Shown: piece by piece, positions 27,488-36,651 of the stretch
How positions within the stretch are numbered: position 1 is the stretch's first letter
How the letters are laid out: every line of letters begins with the position of its first letter
Assembly (NCBI GenBank): GCA_007134885.1
Contig: SLJX01000106.1
Span: 1-41,214 of the forward strand
Source: Halanaerobiaceae bacterium
GTDB taxonomy: Bacteria > Bacillota > Halanaerobiia > Halanaerobiales > Halarsenatibacteraceae
Length of the DNA stretch: 41,214 nt
Reading direction: 5' to 3'
Position numbers and translations under genes: made by a program
The notes under the pieces: model-generated
Database searches by the model: none
What the model saw: the letters and a program-made list of their open reading frames with translations, nothing else
Told to the model about the DNA's origin: nothing

Positions 27488-27991
27488 ATGGCAACCGCCC
27501 GTAAAGAAAAACAAGAGCAGCAGAAGGAATTTGACCCCAAAATAATTGCCTTTCTCTGCAACTGGTGCAGCTATGCCGCGGCTGATCTGGCCGGCAGCAG
27601 CAGACTGCAGTATCCATCTAATATTCGCACAATTAGAATACCCTGTACAGGGCGGCTTAATCCCCTGCTGGTGATTAAAGCCTTAAATAAGGGAGCAGAC
27701 GGTATTCTGGTTTCCGGCTGCCATCCCGGTGACTGTCATTATATTGATGGTAACTACTATGCCCGCCGGCGCTTCACCATGCTGAAGGATCTGCTGGAAT
27801 TTTCCGGAGTTGAGCCGGAAAGGTTGAATTTTACCTGGTGTTCTGCAGCTGAAGGGCGCCGTTTTGCTGAGATTGTCAGGAAGGTTGTGGATCGGGTTGA
27901 GTCTGTTGGCCCCTGGCAGGGCTTTCTCTCAGAGCCTGATGTTGTGGCAGAAAAAGAGGCAGGTGAAATTGAAGATGGCGAATTCTTATAA
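27488..27991 (+). CDS. MvhD/FlxD-like Fe-S adaptor
   Basis: 167 residues. MvhD family marks: IIAFLCNWCSYAAADLAG, RTIRIPCTGRL, GADGILVSGCHPGDCHY and an aromatic/arginine-rich GNYYARRRFTMLKDLL. The conserved cysteines bind one [2Fe-2S] cluster that relays electrons into HdrA. It begins directly after hdrA and overlaps the next gene by 17 bases. The C-terminal 20 residues are acidic. With the following three genes it forms an flxDCBA-like module (FlxD being the MvhD homologue). Confidence 0.9.
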   Translation: MATARKEKQEQQKEFDPKIIAFLCNWCSYAAADLAGSSRLQYPSNIRTIRIPCTGRLNPLLVIKALNKGADGILVSGCHPGDCHYIDGNYYARRRFTMLKDLLEFSGVEPERLNFTWCSAAEGRRFAEIVRKVVDRVESVGPWQGFLSEPDVVAEKEAGEIEDGEFL

Positions 27992-28829
27992 TGAGATCAC
28001 CAGAGAATTGCAGGAAATAGCAGCTGAGGTCTTTGCTGAACATGATATCAAACATCTTTTGGGCTTTGGCCGGGGGGAGTTTTCCGGCCTGACCGAACCT
28101 GTTTTTCTGAAAAAGCCCGAAGAGGCTGAAAGATTAATATTTCAGGATGATGCGGCACCAATGCTCTCTAAATATCTGTTAAAATACAAACCTGACCTTC
28201 AGGCGGTGGTAGCCAAACCCTGTGACAGCAGGGCCCTGGCCTACTATATTTCCGAAGGTAAGATCAGCCGGGATAACCTGGTCATCATTGGCATAAATGG
28301 CTGTCCCGGAATTGCAGGAAATACTGCCTGTGACGAATGTGATACCAGAAATCCGGTAATAGTTGATTATACTGTCGGTGAAGAGATGTCTCAGGAGGAA
28401 CTGGAAGCAGAGCTTGAAGGTGTTAAATATCTTCTGGAAGATATGTCTCCTGCTGAAAGAAAGGAACATTACAGCCGGGAATTTTCTCGCTGCACCCAGT
28501 GTTATGCCTGCCGGGATGCCTGTCCGGTCTGCTACTGCGACCACTGCTATGTGGAGAGCAATCAGCCTGAATGGCTGGAAGAGGGCAGTTCAGCTGATAA
28601 AGATATGATCTTTCATTTGATGCGGACCATGCATATGCCAGGGCGCTGTGTTAACTGCGGGGCCTGTGAAATGGCCTGTCCGGAAGGGATTGAAATGAGA
28701 TCGATGACCACCCATCTTTACCATCGAGCCAAAGAACTCTATAATTATCGACCGGGAATCTCACCGGAACAGTCCACGCTTTTTTCCGATTTTGATAAAG
28801 AAGATAGCGAACCAGGATTTCTGCAATAG
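27975..28829 (+). CDS. FlxC-like iron-sulfur protein (4Fe-4S dicluster)
   Basis: 284 residues. N-terminal 140 residues resemble the F420-hydrogenase/dehydrogenase beta-type region (VVAKPCDSRALAYYI, LVIIGINGCPG), with extra cysteines ACDECD. The C-terminal half has two ferredoxin motifs, CTQCYACRDACP (C173-C183) and CVNCGACEMACP (C225-C235), plus CYCDHC. It is best seen as the FlxC-like subunit of a flavin-oxidoreductase/Hdr complex; the FlxB/FlxC labels could be swapped. I start at ATG 27975 (AGGTGA 8 bp upstream) rather than 27864, which would read far into mvhD. The gene ends in TAG. Confidence 0.78.
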   Translation: MANSYNEITRELQEIAAEVFAEHDIKHLLGFGRGEFSGLTEPVFLKKPEEAERLIFQDDAAPMLSKYLLKYKPDLQAVVAKPCDSRALAYYISEGKISRDNLVIIGINGCPGIAGNTACDECDTRNPVIVDYTVGEEMSQEELEAELEGVKYLLEDMSPAERKEHYSREFSRCTQCYACRDACPVCYCDHCYVESNQPEWLEEGSSADKDMIFHLMRTMHMPGRCVNCGACEMACPEGIEMRSMTTHLYHRAKELYNYRPGISPEQSTLFSDFDKEDSEPGFLQ

Positions 28830-28845
28830 GAGGTGAAGTTAGCCA

Positions 28846-29904
28846 ATGATTAAAAAATTAACAGCACAGGACCTGAAGGAACTGCTTGGTGAGCTCCGGC
28901 AGAAATTCCTGGTGATTGCTCCCTTTCGGGTGAAGCAGGGCCGCCTGACCAAGGTGCTTTATCAGCCGGTTAAAACCAACGATCAGTTGAGTTCGATTTA
29001 TTTCAAGGAACAGCCCGATGCTTCACCCAAGGAATATTTTCTGCCCCGGGATGATCGTCTCGCTGAGGAAACGGCTGGTGCTGACTGTCAGCCCGAGGAG
29101 TGGTCTGATAACCCCAGGCTGTTTCTGGGGGTAAGAAGCTGTGATATAGCAGGTATTGAACTCTTTGATGATGTTTTTATTGAAAATGATTTTGTTGACC
29201 CCTTCTATCAGCGGCGCCGGGAGAACAGCCTGATTATCGGGTATTCCTGTCAGGAGCCGGCAGATAACTCTTTCTGCCAGGAGGTAGGAATAGATCCTCT
29301 GGAAAATGAAAATGTTCCCCTGATGCTCTATGATGCCGGAGAGGGTTTTTATTTAAAGGTTCAGGATCAGGAGCTTTTAAAAGGATTTGAGATATTGGAT
29401 ATGCTGCAGGAACTTCCTGAGGCAGAAAGCTCTGAACTTGAAGAAATTGTGACAGAGAACCGGAAGAATTTTTCCGGAGATGAATTTTCTCTGGAGCTGG
29501 AACTTCCCTTTCCGGAAAAGGAAGCCTTTACCTCGGTGGACTGGGAGGAGGCTACCGCCAGCTGTTTGGGCTGTGGTGTCTGTACCTTTTACTGTCCTAC
29601 CTGCTTCTGTTTTAAGTTTTTCTGGGAGGAGATAGAAAAGAATCGCGCCTGGGATTCCTGCATGTTCTCGCTTTTTACCGCCCATGCCTCGGGACACAAT
29701 CCCAGAGAAAGGCAGGATCAACGCTGGCGCCAGCGTTTATTGCATAAATTTTCCTACCATCCCACCAACTATCAGGGCAGCCCGGGCTGTGTAGGTTGCG
29801 GCCGCTGTGTCAGCAAATGTCCGGTTAATCTTGATATCAGAAAGGTGCTGAACCGGGTGGAAAAAACTCTGGCTGGGGAAGGGGTGAAAGGTAATGAAAG
29901 TTGA
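28846..29904 (+). CDS. FlxB / sulfhydrogenase-beta (AsrA)-like iron-sulfur protein
   Basis: 352 residues. The family is that of sulfhydrogenase beta subunit, anaerobic sulfite reductase A and FlxB: RLFLGVRSCDIAGIELFDDVF near 95-110, then YSCQEPADNSFC, and two C-terminal [4Fe-4S] motifs, CLGCGVCTFYCPTCFC near 240 and CVGCGRCVSKCPVN near 315. It would relay electrons between the FlxA flavin and the Hdr part. No dissimilatory sulfite reductase or hydrogenase genes are nearby, which disfavours the Asr and sulfhydrogenase readings. It overlaps flxA by 11 bases, and AGGAGGTGA is its ribosome-binding site. Confidence 0.82.
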   Translation: MIKKLTAQDLKELLGELRQKFLVIAPFRVKQGRLTKVLYQPVKTNDQLSSIYFKEQPDASPKEYFLPRDDRLAEETAGADCQPEEWSDNPRLFLGVRSCDIAGIELFDDVFIENDFVDPFYQRRRENSLIIGYSCQEPADNSFCQEVGIDPLENENVPLMLYDAGEGFYLKVQDQELLKGFEILDMLQELPEAESSELEEIVTENRKNFSGDEFSLELELPFPEKEAFTSVDWEEATASCLGCGVCTFYCPTCFCFKFFWEEIEKNRAWDSCMFSLFTAHASGHNPRERQDQRWRQRLLHKFSYHPTNYQGSPGCVGCGRCVSKCPVNLDIRKVLNRVEKTLAGEGVKGNES

Positions 29905-30739
29905 TAATTATCTACCAAGAGAAGCTGAAATCACCAAGGTAGTCCAGGAAACCGGAATTAATTTAAATATCAAGACCTTTCATCTGCGTTTTACAGATGG
30001 AGAAGCAATGATGGAATTTCAGCCCGGTCAGTTTTTGATGCTGACTGTTTACGGAGTGGGGGAGGCCCCCTTTGGCCTGGCCTGTGCTCCCACCACTGAT
30101 TGTCAGGAGATTATTATTTCTGTCAAGGAGACCGGCAAGGTAACCTCGGCTCTGCATGAGCTTCAGGAAGGTGACAGCGTGGGCATTAGAGGCCCCTATG
30201 GCAACAGCTTTCCTCTGGAGAAAACCTCGGGCAAGGATGTTGTTTTTATCAGCGGAGGTATAGGCCTGGCACCACTGCGTTCCCTAATTGATTATGTGCT
30301 CCACCCTGATCTCCGCCAGGATTTTGGCCGGGTTCAGATGCTGCAGGCTTTTAGATCTCCTGAAGATATGCTCTATGACTATGAGCAGCAGAGGTGGGAA
30401 AATTCTCCCGGGACAACCGTAAAGTATACCATTGACCGTCCCTGTGAGGGCTGGGAACACTGTGTTGGTTTTCCCCATGATCTGATAGACGAAGAACTGG
30501 ACTGTCAGACTGAAGACACAGTTTACTATACCTGCGGCCCGCCGATTATGATTAAAGCTGTAACCAATGAACTGGTTAACCTCGGTATTGACCCGGAGGA
30601 TATCATTACCACTCTGGAAATGAGGATGTCCTGTGGACTGGGCAAATGCGGTAAATGTAATATTGGTCACCGTTATGTCTGCAAGGATGGTCCTGTTTAC
30701 AGCTATAAAGAGCTGCTGGAAATGCCTGATGAGTTTTAG
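29894..30739 (+). CDS. FlxA-like NAD(P)H/FAD oxidoreductase (AsrB/HydG/PyrK type)
   Basis: 281 residues. Ferredoxin-reductase fold: FAD region QPGQFLMLTVYGVGEAPFGLA, nucleotide motif VVFISGGIGLAPLRSLI near 115-130, DTVYYTCGPPIMIKAV, and a C-terminal [2Fe-2S] motif CGLGKCGKCNIGHRYVCKDGPV near 250. This subunit should exchange electrons with NAD(H) and is thus the pyridine-nucleotide end of the HdrA/MvhD/Flx assembly. The usual RPYS/RPFS flavin motif reads APFGLA, as in several relatives. Its start is inside the flxB gene (11-bp overlap). The gene ends in TAG followed after six codons by TAA. Confidence 0.88.
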   Translation: MKVDNYLPREAEITKVVQETGINLNIKTFHLRFTDGEAMMEFQPGQFLMLTVYGVGEAPFGLACAPTTDCQEIIISVKETGKVTSALHELQEGDSVGIRGPYGNSFPLEKTSGKDVVFISGGIGLAPLRSLIDYVLHPDLRQDFGRVQMLQAFRSPEDMLYDYEQQRWENSPGTTVKYTIDRPCEGWEHCVGFPHDLIDEELDCQTEDTVYYTCGPPIMIKAVTNELVNLGIDPEDIITTLEMRMSCGLGKCGKCNIGHRYVCKDGPVYSYKELLEMPDEF

Positions 30740-30762
30740 GCAGAAGCCCGGGGGGTGTAAAA

Positions 30763-32184
30763 ATGATAACCAGAAGAAAAGTCGGAGATGATGTTTTTTC
30801 GGCTGAAGATTTGGAAAAGATTCATGAAGCTACAATTAAGGTGCTTCAGGAAACCGGCGTGGAAGTTGTTTCGGATAGGGCCCGGGAGTATTTTAAAAAG
30901 GCAGGTGTCCGGGTGGAAAAGGGTCATGTATGTTTAACTGAAGAAGAAATTCATAAGTATACGAAAATGGCCCCGGAAGAATTTGAGCTCAAAGCTCGCA
31001 ATTCGGAAAACAATGTTCTGGTTGGGGGAAAGAACACCGTTCTTTCTCCTGGCTATGGCTCTCCCTTTGTAATGGAGTACAAAGACAGGGGCCGGCGTAA
31101 TTCCAGATTTAAGGACTATCAGAATTTCACCAAACTGGCCCACTGGAGTGATAATATTGATGTTGTGGGGGGAGTGCTGGTGGAGCCTACCGATCTGGAG
31201 GATAGGGTTCGGCACGGGAAAATGCTGCATACTGCTGTCACCCTCAGTGACAAGTGCCTGATGGGCAGTGCTATGGGGGCAAGAAAAGCCCGGGAATGTC
31301 TGGATATGGCAGCCATTGTGTTTGAAAGTAAAGAATTTGTCAGAAACAATGCTGTACTGATCTCACTGATCAATACCAACAGCCCTCTGCAGATAGATGA
31401 GCGGATGAGCGATGCCCTGATGGTTTATTCCCAAAATCAACAGGCCATGGTGATAGCTTCATTGTGTATGACCGGAACCACTTCACCTACTACCCTGCCG
31501 GCATCTCTGGTTCAACAGAATGCAGAAATTTTAACAGGCATCTGTCTGACTCAGATTATTAATCCCGGCACCCCGGTGGTCTATGGTTCAGCCTCCAGTG
31601 TGGTGGACCTGAAAACCGGAGACCTGGCCCTGGGCAGCCCCGAAACGGCAAAAATGTTTAACGGCACAGCTCAGATTGCCCGAAGATATGGTGTGCCATC
31701 CCGGGGTGGTGGAGCCCTGACTGATTCGCTTTTTCCTGACTCCCAGGCCGGTTATGAATCTATGCTCAATGTACTTTCTGCCATCAACAGCGGCTTTAAT
31801 TTCATGCTCCATTCAGCCGGGCTGCTGGAAAATTATATGTCAATGTCCTATGAGAAGTTTATCATTGATGAAGAAATTCTGGGAGTTGTCAATAATGTGG
31901 TTTCCGGCCTAAAAGCTGATGCTGAAACTTTAGCTGTCGAGGTAATAAATGAAGCTGGCAGCGGGGGCAACTTCATATCTTATGAGCATACCTACCGGCA
32001 TATGAAGGATATGAGGCAGCCATTACTCAGCGTCAGGGAGAGATATCTCAGCAACCGGCAGCAGCTGAATGCCGCTGATCGGGCTCATAAAAAGTGTCAG
32101 GAAGTTCTGGAAAACTTCTCCCCTCCGAAATTGCCTGCAGGAATTAAACAGGAACTAGAGAATTATATTGATGGCTTGGGGTAA
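30763..32184 (+). CDS. MttB-family amine:corrinoid methyltransferase, third and divergent copy
   Basis: 473 residues, no in-frame amber. Family blocks: IHEATIKVLQETGVEVVSDRA, NTNSPLQIDERM, GTTSPTTLPASLVQQNAEIL, NPGTPVVYGSASSVVDLKTG, LTDSLFPDSQAGYES and GSGGNFISYEHTYRHM. It differs from the other two at many positions (for instance GSGGNF instead of GPGGHF), so it probably uses another substrate. No corrinoid protein gene is next to it. It may share the 11875/14033 proteins or use one elsewhere. It lies 23 bp after flxA, with GGGGGTG upstream of the ATG, so it is probably on the same transcript. Confidence 0.9.
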   Translation: MITRRKVGDDVFSAEDLEKIHEATIKVLQETGVEVVSDRAREYFKKAGVRVEKGHVCLTEEEIHKYTKMAPEEFELKARNSENNVLVGGKNTVLSPGYGSPFVMEYKDRGRRNSRFKDYQNFTKLAHWSDNIDVVGGVLVEPTDLEDRVRHGKMLHTAVTLSDKCLMGSAMGARKARECLDMAAIVFESKEFVRNNAVLISLINTNSPLQIDERMSDALMVYSQNQQAMVIASLCMTGTTSPTTLPASLVQQNAEILTGICLTQIINPGTPVVYGSASSVVDLKTGDLALGSPETAKMFNGTAQIARRYGVPSRGGGALTDSLFPDSQAGYESMLNVLSAINSGFNFMLHSAGLLENYMSMSYEKFIIDEEILGVVNNVVSGLKADAETLAVEVINEAGSGGNFISYEHTYRHMKDMRQPLLSVRERYLSNRQQLNAADRAHKKCQEVLENFSPPKLPAGIKQELENYIDGLG

Positions 32185-32258
32185 TTAAATTAAGTTAACG
32201 GAACCCGACAGATGGGCCGAGCTAACATAATAAAAATTAATTAAGGGAGGAATTTTGC

Positions 32259-33923
32259 ATGAGAAGTGATATTGAAATTGCTCAAGATGCTAATATGAAA
32301 TTGATTACAGACATTGCCGAGGAAGCCGGACTGGAACTTGATGATATTGAACAGTATGGTAAATACAAGGCCAAGGTTAATCTGGATGTGCTGGACAGAA
32401 TGGAACAGGACTCTGATCTGATTCTGGTCACAGCTATTACCCCCACTCCGGCCGGAGAAGGCAAAACCACCACCACAGTAGGACTGGGACAGGCTCTCTG
32501 CGGTATGGGAAAGAATGCTGCAATTGCTATTAGAGAACCCTCCCTGGGTCCGACCATGGGTATTAAAGGTGGTGCTGCCGGCGGGGGATATGCTCAGGTA
32601 GTGCCGATGGAAGATATTAATCTGCATTTTACCGGTGATATTCATGCCATTGGTGTGGCCCATAACCTGCTGTCTGCAGCTATTGATAATCACATCATGA
32701 AGGGCAATGAACTGGGCTTTGATACCACCCAGGTCAGCTGGCCCCGGGTAGTAGACATGAATGATAGAGCTCTGAGAAATATTGTGGTAGGTATGGGCGG
32801 CAAAGCTCATGGTGTACCCAGAGAGGACACTTTTATGATTACCGTGGCCTCTGAGATAATGGCCATTCTCTGCCTGGCAAACAATCTAACGGAGCTTAAG
32901 GAAATGATTGGCCGGATAGTGGTTGGTTACACCAAAGATGATGAACCAATCAGGACTAAAGATATTAATGTTCAGGGAGCCATGACTGCACTCCTGAAAG
33001 AGGCTATCAAGCCCAATCTGGTTCAGACTCTTGAGAATACCCCGGCCTTTATCCACGGAGGGCCCTTTGCCAATATCGCTCACGGCTGCAACAGCGCAAT
33101 GGCAACTAAAATGGCCATGGCTATCAGTGATATTACTGTAACTGAAGCCGGCTTTGGTGCCGATCTTGGTGCCGAGAAATTCTTCAATATTAAATCCCGC
33201 TTTGCTGATCTGGATCCCAAGGCTGTGGTGCTGGTAGCTACAGTCAGGGCTCTCAAGATGCACGGCGGCAAGGAGATGGAAGAACTTAAGGAAGAAGATT
33301 TAGAGGCAGTGAGCGCAGGTATAGAGAATCTGGAGAAGCACATTGAAAATATCCAGAAATTTGGTCTGCCACTGGTAGTGGCTATCAACCGTTTTCCCGA
33401 TGACACCGAAGCCGAGCTGGAACTAGTCAGAGAGCGCTGTGAAAAGATGGGTGTCAACGTTGCCCTTTCCGAAGTATTTGCCAGGGGCGGCGAAGGAGGC
33501 GAAGAACTGGCTGAAGAGGTGCTTGATATTCTGGATAAAGGCGAAGCAGATTTTGATTTTCTCTATGATCTGGAGGACAGCATCGAAGAAAAAATTGAAA
33601 CCATTGCCACTGAAATTTATGGAGCCGATGGAGTGGAGTACAGCGATCAAGCCAAAAAACAGATTACCAAGTACAAAAAGTACGGTTATGATGAAATGCC
33701 AATTTGCATGGCTAAAACTCAGAGCTCCATCTCCGACAACCCGGCCCTGAAAGGACGTCCCACCGGCTTTAAACTGACAGTCAGGGAGATTAATGTCTCA
33801 GCTGGAGCGGGCTTCCTGGTAGCTCTGACCGGACCGGTACTGACCATGCCCGGCCTGCCCAAGGTGCCGTCTGCTGAAGAGATTGATATTGATGCTGATG
33901 GTAAAATCAGCGGACTCTTTTAA
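32259..33923 (+). CDS. fhs: Formate-tetrahydrofolate ligase
   Basis: This 554-residue cytoplasmic enzyme of the Wood-Ljungdahl methyl branch catalyses formate + THF + ATP to 10-formyl-THF. In methyl oxidation it can run backwards and make ATP. Motifs: ATP loop [21 protein letters not shown] near 61-80, [66 protein letters not shown], and the C-terminal [11 protein letters not shown]. Length is normal. GGGAGG lies 8 bp before the ATG. The gene follows the third MttB by 74 bp. FolD and FchA are not in this window. Confidence 0.96.
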   Translation: MRSDIEIAQDANMKLITDIAEEAGLELDDIEQYGKYKAKVNLDVLDRMEQDSDLILVTAITPTPAGEGKTTTTVGLGQALCGMGKNAAIAIREPSLGPTMGIKGGAAGGGYAQVVPMEDINLHFTGDIHAIGVAHNLLSAAIDNHIMKGNELGFDTTQVSWPRVVDMNDRALRNIVVGMGGKAHGVPREDTFMITVASEIMAILCLANNLTELKEMIGRIVVGYTKDDEPIRTKDINVQGAMTALLKEAIKPNLVQTLENTPAFIHGGPFANIAHGCNSAMATKMAMAISDITVTEAGFGADLGAEKFFNIKSRFADLDPKAVVLVATVRALKMHGGKEMEELKEEDLEAVSAGIENLEKHIENIQKFGLPLVVAINRFPDDTEAELELVRERCEKMGVNVALSEVFARGGEGGEELAEEVLDILDKGEADFDFLYDLEDSIEEKIETIATEIYGADGVEYSDQAKKQITKYKKYGYDEMPICMAKTQSSISDNPALKGRPTGFKLTVREINVSAGAGFLVALTGPVLTMPGLPKVPSAEEIDIDADGKISGLF

Positions 33924-34038
33924 TCATGATTTACAGGTTATAGTAGCTGGCGGTTTTTTCACCTGCGCTGTAAGAGGTTAAACAAATTAAATTATTTCTG
34001 GCAGGCTTCAAGGAACCGTCAGCAAAGATCAGGATAAA

Positions 34039-34075
34039 AACCGGGCAGCTTTCGGGCTGCCCGGTTAAATATTTA
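34039..34075 (+). terminator. Terminator-like hairpin after fhs
   Basis: Perfect 11-bp stem AACCGGGCAGC / GCTGCCCGGTT (34039-34049 / 34056-34066), loop TTTCGG, followed by an AT-rich but weak T tail (AAATATTTATCTTTT). Confidence 0.65.
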
Positions 34076-34167
34076 TCTTTTGCTAAAGGATTGCCATAAG
34101 GATTTTTAAAACTCTTTATCTACTGTGCTAACCAATCATCTCTACAGCTGGAAGTTATTCTGGCTAA

Positions 34168-34186
34168 TATAATTATCAGCTGATAA
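34168..34186 (+). promoter_or_regulatory. TATAAT box and 14-bp palindrome before the corrinoid-activation gene
   Basis: TATAAT (34168-34173) overlaps the perfect palindrome TTATCAGCTGATAA (34173-34186), which ends just before the ribosome-binding site AAGGTG. A fitting -35 was not found. The position suits a repressor or activator site, but this is inferred from position alone. Confidence 0.35.
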
Positions 34187-34201
34187 GGGAAGGTGTTAAA
34201 A

Positions 34202-36055
34202 TTGAGCTATCAGATTACCATAAGTCAATCCGGCAGGGAAAAGATTTCTCAGGTTGAGGCAGGAGCAGATTTACTGGAGATTATTAATAGAAGTGACTTC
34301 TATCTACCAAGCTACTGCGGCGGTCAGGGCATCTGCGGTAAATGCCGGGTCTTAATGCGCCCGGTGCCTGAAGCTAAAGACCCGGAGAGAGAAATGCTGA
34401 GCAGTCAGGAAATCCAGGCCGGAGTAAGACTGGCCTGCCTCCATCAGGTGGAGGCAGATCTGGAAATTGAAATTGAAGATGGGGGAGAAATTAATATTCT
34501 TACCGGAGAAGAGGAGGTAAGCTGCAACCTGAGTCCGGGCTGGCAGCAGAGCTATCTAAAAATAGAGGAGCCGGAACTCTATGATCAGCGCAGCTATCTG
34601 ACCAGGGTTTTTGAAAAAGCCAGCTGCCGCAGTATTGAACCCCGGGCTCTGGACAGACTGGAGGATATTGTTGAGGGCAAATCAGGACCGACGGGTAAGG
34701 GTTCAGATAATAACAGCCGGTCAAAATCTCATCAGCCCTTGGCTGCAGTTATTCAGGATGAAACGGTGGTGGACCTCAGGCTGGCTGACAGACCGGGCCG
34801 GCTGCTGGGAGCTGCCGTTGATATTGGCACAACCACTCTGGTTTTTTATCTGTTGGACCTGGAATCGGGAAGACAGCTGGCAGTTGATTCGGCCTATAAT
34901 CCTCAGAAAAAATTTGGCGCAGATGTAATTACCAGAGTTCAGCATACCCAGGGTAATCCTGAGGGGATAAATGAGCTGCGTGACACCCTGGTAAAAGCTT
35001 TGAACAGAGGCCTGAGTGAAACTGCTGCTAAAGCTGGGTCTGGTACTGATGATATATATCGTTTGACCCTGGCCGGCAATACCATCATGCTTCATACCTT
35101 ACTGGGAAAGGATTGTGAGAAAATAGCTCGGAGCCCCTTTGTTCCTCTGTTCAGCGAGCAACTGACCTTCAGGCCCGAGGCTCTCGGTCTGGAATTGAAT
35201 CCCGGAGGAGAGGTAGAGCTTTTACCCTCAATATCGGGCTATGTTGGTGCCGATATTACTGCCGATATGCTGGCTACCGGGGTAGGTGACAGTCCGGAAT
35301 ATCAGCTGCTGATTGATATAGGTACCAATGGTGAAATAGCTCTGGGCCGGAATGATAAAATTTATGCCTGTTCTGTAGCAGCCGGTCCTTCCTTTGAAGG
35401 CGGTAATATCAGTTCCGGAATGGCAGCTCTTCCAGGAGCGGTGGATAATTTTAAGGTTTTTGAAGATGGTCTGGAATATACAACTATAAAAAAAGAGAAG
35501 CCCCGGGGAATCTGCGGATCTGGTTTGCTGGATCTGATTGGAGGTTTGCTGGAAATCGGCATTATCACAGAAACCGGTGCCCTGCAGCAGCCCGGCAGTA
35601 TGCCGGAATTCTGGCAGAAAAGATATCAGGAGCTAGAAGAGGTTAAAGCTCTTAAACTTTTTTCTGAAGGAGAAAGTCAGGGAGGAAGAGAAATATATTT
35701 AACTCAGAAGGATATCAGGCAGCTTCAGCTGGCTAAAGGTGCCATTCGGGCCGGGATAGAAATTTTACAGCAGGAAGCTGAAATATCCAAGGAAGAAATA
35801 AAGGATGTATACCTGGTAGGAGGGTTTGCCAACTATCTTGCCCCGGAAATGGCCTGCCGGATCGGGATGGTGCCTGAGGTTTTAAGCGATCGAATTCAGC
35901 AGGCAGGAAATGGAGCCGGGGCCGGAGCCCGGATGATGCTCTTAAATCGCAAACTTGCCCAAAAAGCCCGGGAATTGAAGGAAAAAACCAGCTATCTGGA
36001 GCTTTCCAGCAATATGAAATTTCAGGAGGAATTTACCAGCCAAATGTCTTTTTAA
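34202..36055 (+). CDS. Reductive corrinoid activator (RACo-like ATPase with 2Fe-2S domain)
   Basis: 617 residues. Residues 1-95 are a plant-type ferredoxin domain with C39-x5-C45-x2-C48 and C79 (YCGGQGICGKC, RLACLHQ). A linker follows, then an ASKHA ATPase of the DUF4445/RACo type: AAVDIGTTTLVFYLL near 203, LAGNTIMLHTLLG near 292, LLIDIGTNGEIALG near 365, GICGSGLLDLIGGLL near 435, VYLVGGFANYL near 538. RACo proteins use ATP to reduce accidentally oxidised Co(II) corrinoid back to Co(I), so it should serve the two corrinoid proteins here. Start: TTG 34202 has AAGGTG 6 bases upstream. GTG 34193 (track start) lies inside that site. Confidence 0.9.
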   Translation: MSYQITISQSGREKISQVEAGADLLEIINRSDFYLPSYCGGQGICGKCRVLMRPVPEAKDPEREMLSSQEIQAGVRLACLHQVEADLEIEIEDGGEINILTGEEEVSCNLSPGWQQSYLKIEEPELYDQRSYLTRVFEKASCRSIEPRALDRLEDIVEGKSGPTGKGSDNNSRSKSHQPLAAVIQDETVVDLRLADRPGRLLGAAVDIGTTTLVFYLLDLESGRQLAVDSAYNPQKKFGADVITRVQHTQGNPEGINELRDTLVKALNRGLSETAAKAGSGTDDIYRLTLAGNTIMLHTLLGKDCEKIARSPFVPLFSEQLTFRPEALGLELNPGGEVELLPSISGYVGADITADMLATGVGDSPEYQLLIDIGTNGEIALGRNDKIYACSVAAGPSFEGGNISSGMAALPGAVDNFKVFEDGLEYTTIKKEKPRGICGSGLLDLIGGLLEIGIITETGALQQPGSMPEFWQKRYQELEEVKALKLFSEGESQGGREIYLTQKDIRQLQLAKGAIRAGIEILQQEAEISKEEIKDVYLVGGFANYLAPEMACRIGMVPEVLSDRIQQAGNGAGAGARMMLLNRKLAQKARELKEKTSYLELSSNMKFQEEFTSQMSF

Positions 36056-36150
36056 ATTTTAAACTCAAGGATTGACAAAAAGTAACAGCTTAAATCACAG
36101 GTTCTACCGCTGATAATATATTGGTAAAGAAAAAAGAAAAACAAAGTAAG

Positions 36151-36189
36151 GCTGGAAGCCAATCTGATCGGAGACATTTTGCTTCCAGC
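36151..36189 (-). terminator. Minus-strand terminator of the comFB-like gene
   Basis: Perfect 9-bp inverted repeat GCTGGAAGC (36151-36159) / GCTTCCAGC (36181-36189), with a 21-nt loop. On the minus strand it is followed by the pyrimidine-rich CTTACTTTGTTTTTCTTTTT. It lies 45 bp beyond the ComFB stop. Confidence 0.5.
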
Positions 36190-36234
36190 AGCTAAATTTC
36201 CTCAATGTCGGGGGGCGGTAAACTTATTGTTTTT

Positions 36235-36588
36235 TCAGTTATTATCTTCACAATTTTCACCATTGTTGTGGCGGGGATTTTTAGAAATAATTCTAATAGC
36301 CCTGGTTACAACCGACACTATATCAACATTTACCTGATGTTCAAATTCTATTAATTTGGCATGCAGACTTCCCCGCGGGCTGGCTATATACTTGGCCGGG
36401 ATCCGGTTTAGAGTATAGGAAGCAATATCCAGCAGGCAGTTTTCACAGGTACAGAAATCATCGAAATCCTCTTTATTTTTTAGGATTTCTTCCATTTTTT
36501 CCAGCACAAAATCTTCGGTATAATTGTGCAGTTCTTCTCTCAGTCTGTCTTTGTCCAGATTAAAATCTTCTTGTTTTTTTTCAACCAT
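36235..36588 (-). CDS. ComFB-like late competence protein
   Basis: 117 residues, one domain. Matches ComFB: HNYTEDFVLEKMEEIL, then FCTCENCLLDIASYTLNRIPAKYI with two or three clustered cysteines (CTCENC) that may bind zinc, and SKNPRH near the C-terminus. Biochemical role unknown; some relatives bind cyclic di-nucleotides. The start at 36588 is chosen because GGAGGT lies 7 bases upstream on the minus strand. The longer track ORF (to 37014) is an artefact running antisense through the fRMsr gene. It is transcribed divergently from that gene. Confidence 0.85.
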   Translation of the reverse strand: MVEKKQEDFNLDKDRLREELHNYTEDFVLEKMEEILKNKEDFDDFCTCENCLLDIASYTLNRIPAKYIASPRGSLHAKLIEFEHQVNVDIVSVVTRAIRIISKNPRHNNGENCEDNN

Positions 36589-36651
36589 TGCAGATACCTC
36601 CCTAATTATTAATTCTCTTTTTGAATCTAAATTCCTGCAGAGATTAGACTT

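Noticed and set aside
27864-27974. N-terminal extension of the FlxC-like gene
   Set aside because: It is a frame shadow of mvhD. ATG 27975 has AGGTGA at the right distance.
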